Source: Erodium maritimum (taxonomy: Eukaryota > Streptophyta > Magnoliopsida > Geraniales > Geraniaceae). From it: a stretch of DNA of 64,000 nucleotides. Numbering within the stretch: the first letter of the stretch is position 1; every line of letters begins with the position of its first letter. The stretch spans positions 46,831,825 through 46,895,824 of the forward strand of contig OY997591.1 in assembly GCA_963921825.1 (NCBI GenBank), read 5' to 3'. Shown here piece after piece: positions 59,826 through 64,000 of this stretch. The notes beneath the pieces were generated by a model that made no database searches, was not told the DNA's origin, and saw only the letters and a program-made list of their open reading frames with translations. The translations under genes and the position numbers were made by a program.

Positions 59826-60974
59826 AATCTCCCCCGTTTCAATAAATATAAGGCATTGCCATTCCGGAAATCTTGCAACATACCTCAAGCTTCTCTCGCG
59901 GTAGTGCCTTAGTGCACATATAAGACCCTTTCTCATCCGTGTGAACTTTCTTAAGCTCAAACAACTTCTCCTCAAGAGCATCTTTAAGCCAATGATACCT
60001 CACATCAATATGATTTGACTTTGCATGAAATGTCGAATTCTTGCTCAAGTGGATTGCACTTTGGTTATCACATTAGACCACATACCGGTCTTGTTTAAAC
60101 CAAGCTCTTGTATGAATCTCTTCATCCACAACAACTCTTTACATGCTTCAGTTGTTGCAATATACTCAGCTTTTGTCGTAGAAAGTGCGACACACTTTTG
60201 AAGTCTTGATTGCCATGAAACTGCTCCACCTGCAAATATCATCAAGTAACCCGAGGTGGACTTTCTGCTATCAACATCTCCTGCCATGTCTGAGTCTGAG
60301 TACCCAACTAACATAGGTTCTCCACTTCCGAAAGTAAGTCTAAAACTAGAAGTACCCCTAAGATATCTCATAATCCATTTGAGTGCATCCCAGTGCACTT
60401 TACCTGGATTAGACAGAAAACGGCTAACAACTCCAACTACATGAGAAATGTCGGGTCTAGTACATACCATAGCATACATCAAGCTTCCTACAGCCGAGGC
60501 ATACGGAAATCTCTCCATGTCTTCCATCTCCTTCTCTGTAGAAGGGCTCTTCTTTGTGCTTAGCTTAAAATGAGTAGCAAGAGGAGAGCTAACCACTTTA
60601 GCCTTGTCCATGTTGAACTTTTGCAACACCTTCTCAATATGTTACTCTTGTGACATATACACCTTCTTCGCGCCTCGATCACGAGAAATTCTGATACCAA
60701 GAATATTCTTCACATGACCTAAGTCCTTCAAGCAAAAACCTGACACAACTGTTGCTTCAACCTATCAACTCTAGAAATATTCTTCCCAACAATCAGCATT
60801 TCATCAACTTATAGCAATAATATGATAAAATCATCATCAGAGAATCGCTTCACAAACACACAGTAATCACACTTAGTTTTTTGGTAGCCTTGCTCCCCCA
60901 TAACTGATTCGAACTTTTTGTACCACTGTCTTGGTGCCTGCTTCAAACCATAAAGACTATTCTGTAGCTTGCAC
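59826..60974 (-). mobile_element. Ty1/copia pol 3' part (RT and RNase H)
   Basis: Minus-strand frames show GLKQAPRQWYKKF near 60940-60900 (reverse transcriptase), then PYASAVGSLMYAMVCTRPD, the RNase H lead-in SDMAGDVDSRKSTSGYL, WQSRLQKCVALSTTKAEY, and the tail KSNHIDVRYHWLKDALEEK with TKALPREK. The order and words are those of the TNT1-type copia pol. It is broken at several places. The rest of the element is cut off by the gypsy LTR at 60975 and presumably continues beyond the window. Confidence 0.92.
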
Positions 60975-61566
60975 TGTCACGCCCCAAATTCAGTAGAACC
61001 GAACCCGGAACGCGAACGTTTAAGACAATAAAACAGTTTTAAACCTTTTAAATACATCGCTTTAAAACCACCATTTAGTTAATCAAAGTAATAATTTACA
61101 ACTCAAAAGTACGTCCCAACAAGCGGACAAAATACAAGGCGTACGTCGCTAGACTCAAAAGGAAACCCGGACTCCCGCTCCCAGCCCTTCAAGCTTCGAG
61201 AGCTCACCTAGTCCGTCCCGCGACCGGTACCTGTAGGAAAAGAAGCTAGGGGTGAGCGTTCGCTCACCACCACGGATAACAGATTGACTACGGCATACTA
61301 GCAGACAATGCCGGTAACACCAACAACAACCCAAACACCGGGGACTACTATCCCCAAACTCAAGTAACCCGACTGACACACGACTATTACTTTCCTCAAC
61401 CGACTCAACACTCGGACACGTAATGTAGACCCGACACAACGATTACGGCTTCCTCCAAAGACACGAAAGATAACCACGCAACACCCAAGATCACAAAGGA
61501 TCGCACACCAAACAAGATCGCAAAGGATCGCATTCCAGCTGCTCAGTAACCCCCTGCCCTTTTCCT

Positions 61567-61780
61567 AACACGACGGTTGGATCAGGCGGCCGACCTGTCG
61601 CACTTTTCCCAACACGACGGTTGGATCAGGCTGTCGACTTGTCACACTTTTCCCGACACCCAATCGGATAGGCTGTCGACCTGTTGCACTTTTTCCAACA
61701 CGACGGTTGGATCAGACGGTCGACCTGTCGCACTTTTCCCGACACAAAGTCGGATCAGGCTGTCGACCTGTCACTCACCA
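61567..61780 (-). repeat. ~43-bp minisatellite in the gypsy LTR
   Basis: About five copies of a unit with GGTTGGATCAGGC, GTCGACCTGTC and CACTTTTCCC, with small variations. Confidence 0.75.
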
Positions 61781-61846
61781 ACCCCAGGTAACCACAATCA
61801 CAATCACAAGCAAAGTTCAACAACAGCAACACCGGTTTAACACTCC

Positions 61847-62285
61847 ACAGGCACTCATGACTACCCAAGACACCAACGGTAAAACACGGGTTCAACAACC
61901 CCACGGTCACTCATGGCCACCCAAAACACCAACGGTAAAACACGGGTTCAACAACCCCACGGGCACTCATGGCCACCCAAAACACCAACGGTAAAACACG
62001 GGTTCAACAACCCCACTGGCACTCATGGCCACCCAAGACACCAATAGTAAATACACGGGTTCAACAACCCCACAGGCACTCATGGCCACCCAAGACACAC
62101 CAACAATAAAGACACGGGCTCAACAACCCCACTGGCACTCATGGCCACCCAAGACACACCAACAATAAAGACACGGGCTCAACAACCCCACGGGCACTCA
62201 TGGCCACCCAAGACACACCAACAATAAAGACACGGGCTCAACAACCCCACGGGCACTCATGGCCACCCAAGACACAAACTAAACA
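61847..62285 (-). repeat. ~57-bp minisatellite in the gypsy LTR
   Basis: Eight copies marked by GGCACTCATGGCCACCCAA followed by GGTTCAACAACCCCAC-type sequence, spaced 53-60 bp. Related but shorter units occur in the LTR at 729-3992 (GGGCTCTCAAGGCCACCCAA, 1776-1910). Confidence 0.85.
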
Positions 62286-63933
62286 ATCAACCTCCGGGCA
62301 TAACCAAATGCCTCCAGTAATTCTAATATCGAAAGTTCACTGCTCCTACGACACTACTAAGTGTCACAAGCATTTCTATTGTTCGATACATTCCCGTATC
62401 ATACGACACCACCCGGTGTCGCGTGCCTTTCTATTGTTCGATAACTTACTTAACCCACGACACCCAAGTGTCACATGCATTTCTACTGTTAACTTTCCCT
62501 AGTCAGGGCCGAGATCCGGCTACTTTTCCCTACCTCGTAACGCTTTCCCAAAATTCCACAACCAAGCTCCGGCGTGCCGCGATCACTCGCCTAGCTTTCC
62601 CTTTCCGCGGTCCTCGGTACGATCTAACAAGATCACAATTAAACACTTTTTAAGTTTGCAGACAAAGCTAAATTTTAATTAATTTGACGCCCAAACTCAA
62701 CGCCAACAATGTCGATCACTCCCAAACTTCCCAATTTCTCGACATTATCAATAATGGGCTCGGAAAAGCCCGATTCGCCCGACATGGCGAATCTGCCCGG
62801 GTTTTGAAAACGTCCTTCCGAGGCTCCGAAAATTCCCGTTTTCGTTTCTACGGTCTTAGAATAATTCAAGGGTTCCAACGCAATCGACAGAATCGATTTC
62901 CGACTTCCGAGCAATTTAATTCGCGTTTAAAGTTTCTAAACCCGTCATTTACAACTTTTACAATTTAATTCCAAAATTCGTTTCGGGTGTGGATTAACTA
63001 CTTGGGGAACGTCCTAAACCACCCGAACACGAAAAACCCGAGGCCCGACCAAGTGGGCCCCACACGGCCACAACGAAAAATGTTCCTTTTCGCCCCAAAA
63101 CGTTCCTAACGAACCCAACACCTCGACTCATCCATATTTAACCCATTTAAACCCAAACCCTAACTTTCAAACGTACCAAAACAAAAATCGAAAGGGTACT
63201 CACCGTAGGGAATGACGGTGGGAGCTCGATTCCTTGATCGTTGAGACGATCCACCGGTTGGATCGTCGGGAAATAGCAAAACCTTAAACCTTTCTTCTCT
63301 TTTCTCCCTTTTCTCCTTCTCTTTCCTCTCTCTAAATTTCCTCTTTTTTTTCTAATTGCCGAGACCATCACTGCCAATTCTATTTTGTTTTGTTTAAAAC
63401 TAACACCAACCCCCTTTAATTACCAAACTACCATTCTCCTTTATCTTTCTTTATTTAAAAAAAAAACCAACTACCACCATATTTATGACAAGTGTCTTGT
63501 GGGCCCCATGAGTTAGAAAAATATCTTTGTATATATTTTTCAATCAGATTAGCGAAATTCGACCGTCTCGGGCCCCGAACGGGCACTTTTTCCAAGAAAT
63601 TACGAAACTTCACGGGCTACAAGGAAACGGCTCAACTAAGACCGTTGTGACGACGGCTAAACTTTTTGGATCCGAAACGGACCTCGAACGGACCAAAACG
63701 TCGCTCAGTTGACTTTTCCAGCAAAAAGTCAACATTTCCCAAATTGGTCAGAAAGTTGCCCTGAGTACCCCGGAACTCACTTTGGTCGATATCGGGGTCA
63801 AATTAAGTCCGGTATGACCCTCGGGGTCAAATTTAGGTTCATTTAAGTGTCTGTCCAAATTTTTTAAATTTTTCTGTTTTTCGCCGGTTTGATTGGTGTT
63901 GACCGGGAGTGGTTCTTACAATCTACCCCCCTT

Positions 63934-64000
63934 AAAGAAATTTTAAACAAACGTACCTCAGGAGTCGAACAGCTCGGGGTACTTCGCGCGAACCTCGTCC
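63934..64000 (-). mobile_element. Tail of the gypsy polyprotein, cut by window end
   Basis: Upstream of the purine tract the minus strand reads a frame ending DEVRAKYPELFDS and a stop (63975-63977). This position is where a Ty3/gypsy polyprotein ends. The lineage cannot be fixed from 13 residues; the very long LTR would fit a Tekay/Del-type chromovirus. Confidence 0.55.

Larger units (their letters stand above)
60975..63920 (-). mobile_element. 3' LTR of a minus-strand giant-LTR Ty3/gypsy element
   Basis: On the plus strand it runs TGTCACGCCCCAA ... GGTTCTTACA, 2946 bp, same family as 729-3992, 22792-25267 and 33593-36594. Unlike those, it is followed by a purine tract (AAGGGGGGTAGAT on the minus strand, 63921-63933), so this is the 3' LTR of an element whose body extends right. 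It is inserted in the copia reverse transcriptase and is therefore younger. It has two internal minisatellites and a CT-rich block near 63290-63350. Confidence 0.88.

Noticed and set aside
61847-62285. Regularly spaced repeats that could look like a CRISPR array
   Set aside because: The 'spacers' are themselves repeated and the array lies inside an LTR of a plant retroelement; it is a minisatellite. The same applies to 29290-30335.
1-64000. tRNA, rRNA or other structural RNA genes
   Set aside because: None was recognised. The Met-tRNA match at 7575-7587 is a primer-binding site, not a gene.

Overview
This is nuclear DNA from a flowering plant, most likely a eudicot. Three host genes are recognisable, all on the minus strand. 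They are a complete 20-exon TONSOKU/BRUSHY1/MGOUN3 gene (10610-21627), a three-exon DUF167 (YggU/C15orf40-type) gene (31414-33191) and an intronless ATL-type RING-H2 ubiquitin ligase gene (54897-55559). The species cannot be named from the sequence alone.

The rest is mostly nested transposable elements, many with boundaries that can be fixed by target-site duplications (TSDs). 1-8000: a LINE-type tail; a PIF/Harbinger DNA transposon (475-6176, TSD TTA) with a decayed ORF1, holding a 3.3-kb LTR flanked by unusual 150-bp direct repeats; and a short gag-only LTR element (6403-8002, TSD TACAA). 8-10 kb: a 5'-truncated LINE (TSD 15 bp). 10.6-21.6 kb: TONSOKU, with a long-TIR DNA element in intron 5 and two E2F-type motifs upstream of its ATG. 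21.9-25.8 kb: a LINE-tailed retroposon split by a 2.5-kb solo LTR (TSD TGGAT). 26.6-26.9 kb: a relic of a Harbinger transposase. 27.4-30.8 kb: a Pack-MULE-like element with the first exon of an EVE-domain (THYN1-like) gene, itself hit by a MULE with a perfect 10-bp TSD. 31.4-33.2 kb: the DUF167 gene. 33.3-37.2 kb: a hAT element abutting that gene's promoter and split by a 3.0-kb solo LTR (TSD TAATT). 37.4-40.9 kb: a LINE carrying endonuclease, RT, zf-RVT and RNase H segments. 41.3-42.8 kb: a long inverted-repeat element. 43.1-44.6 kb: a second hAT (TSD CCTATGAG).

44.7-57.2 kb is a cluster of LINE-derived retroposons that lack reverse transcriptase. Several have clear TSDs and an A-tailed 3' end resembling that of the RT-bearing LINEs; three show a DUF4283-like ORF1 region. 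They look like ORF1-only ('half-LINE') elements, presumably moved in trans. The ATL gene sits between two of them. From 59 kb to the end lies a Ty1/copia 3' end (LTR plus RT/RNase H) interrupted by a minus-strand Ty3/gypsy element, whose ~2.9-kb 3' LTR and polypurine tract are inside the window and whose body runs off the right edge.

The strongest candidates for something new are the RT-less, ORF1-bearing LINE family, the EVE-exon capture, the 150-bp duplication around an LTR, and the hAT plus giant solo LTR forming the upstream region of the DUF167 gene. No operon-like or defence-like system was seen.
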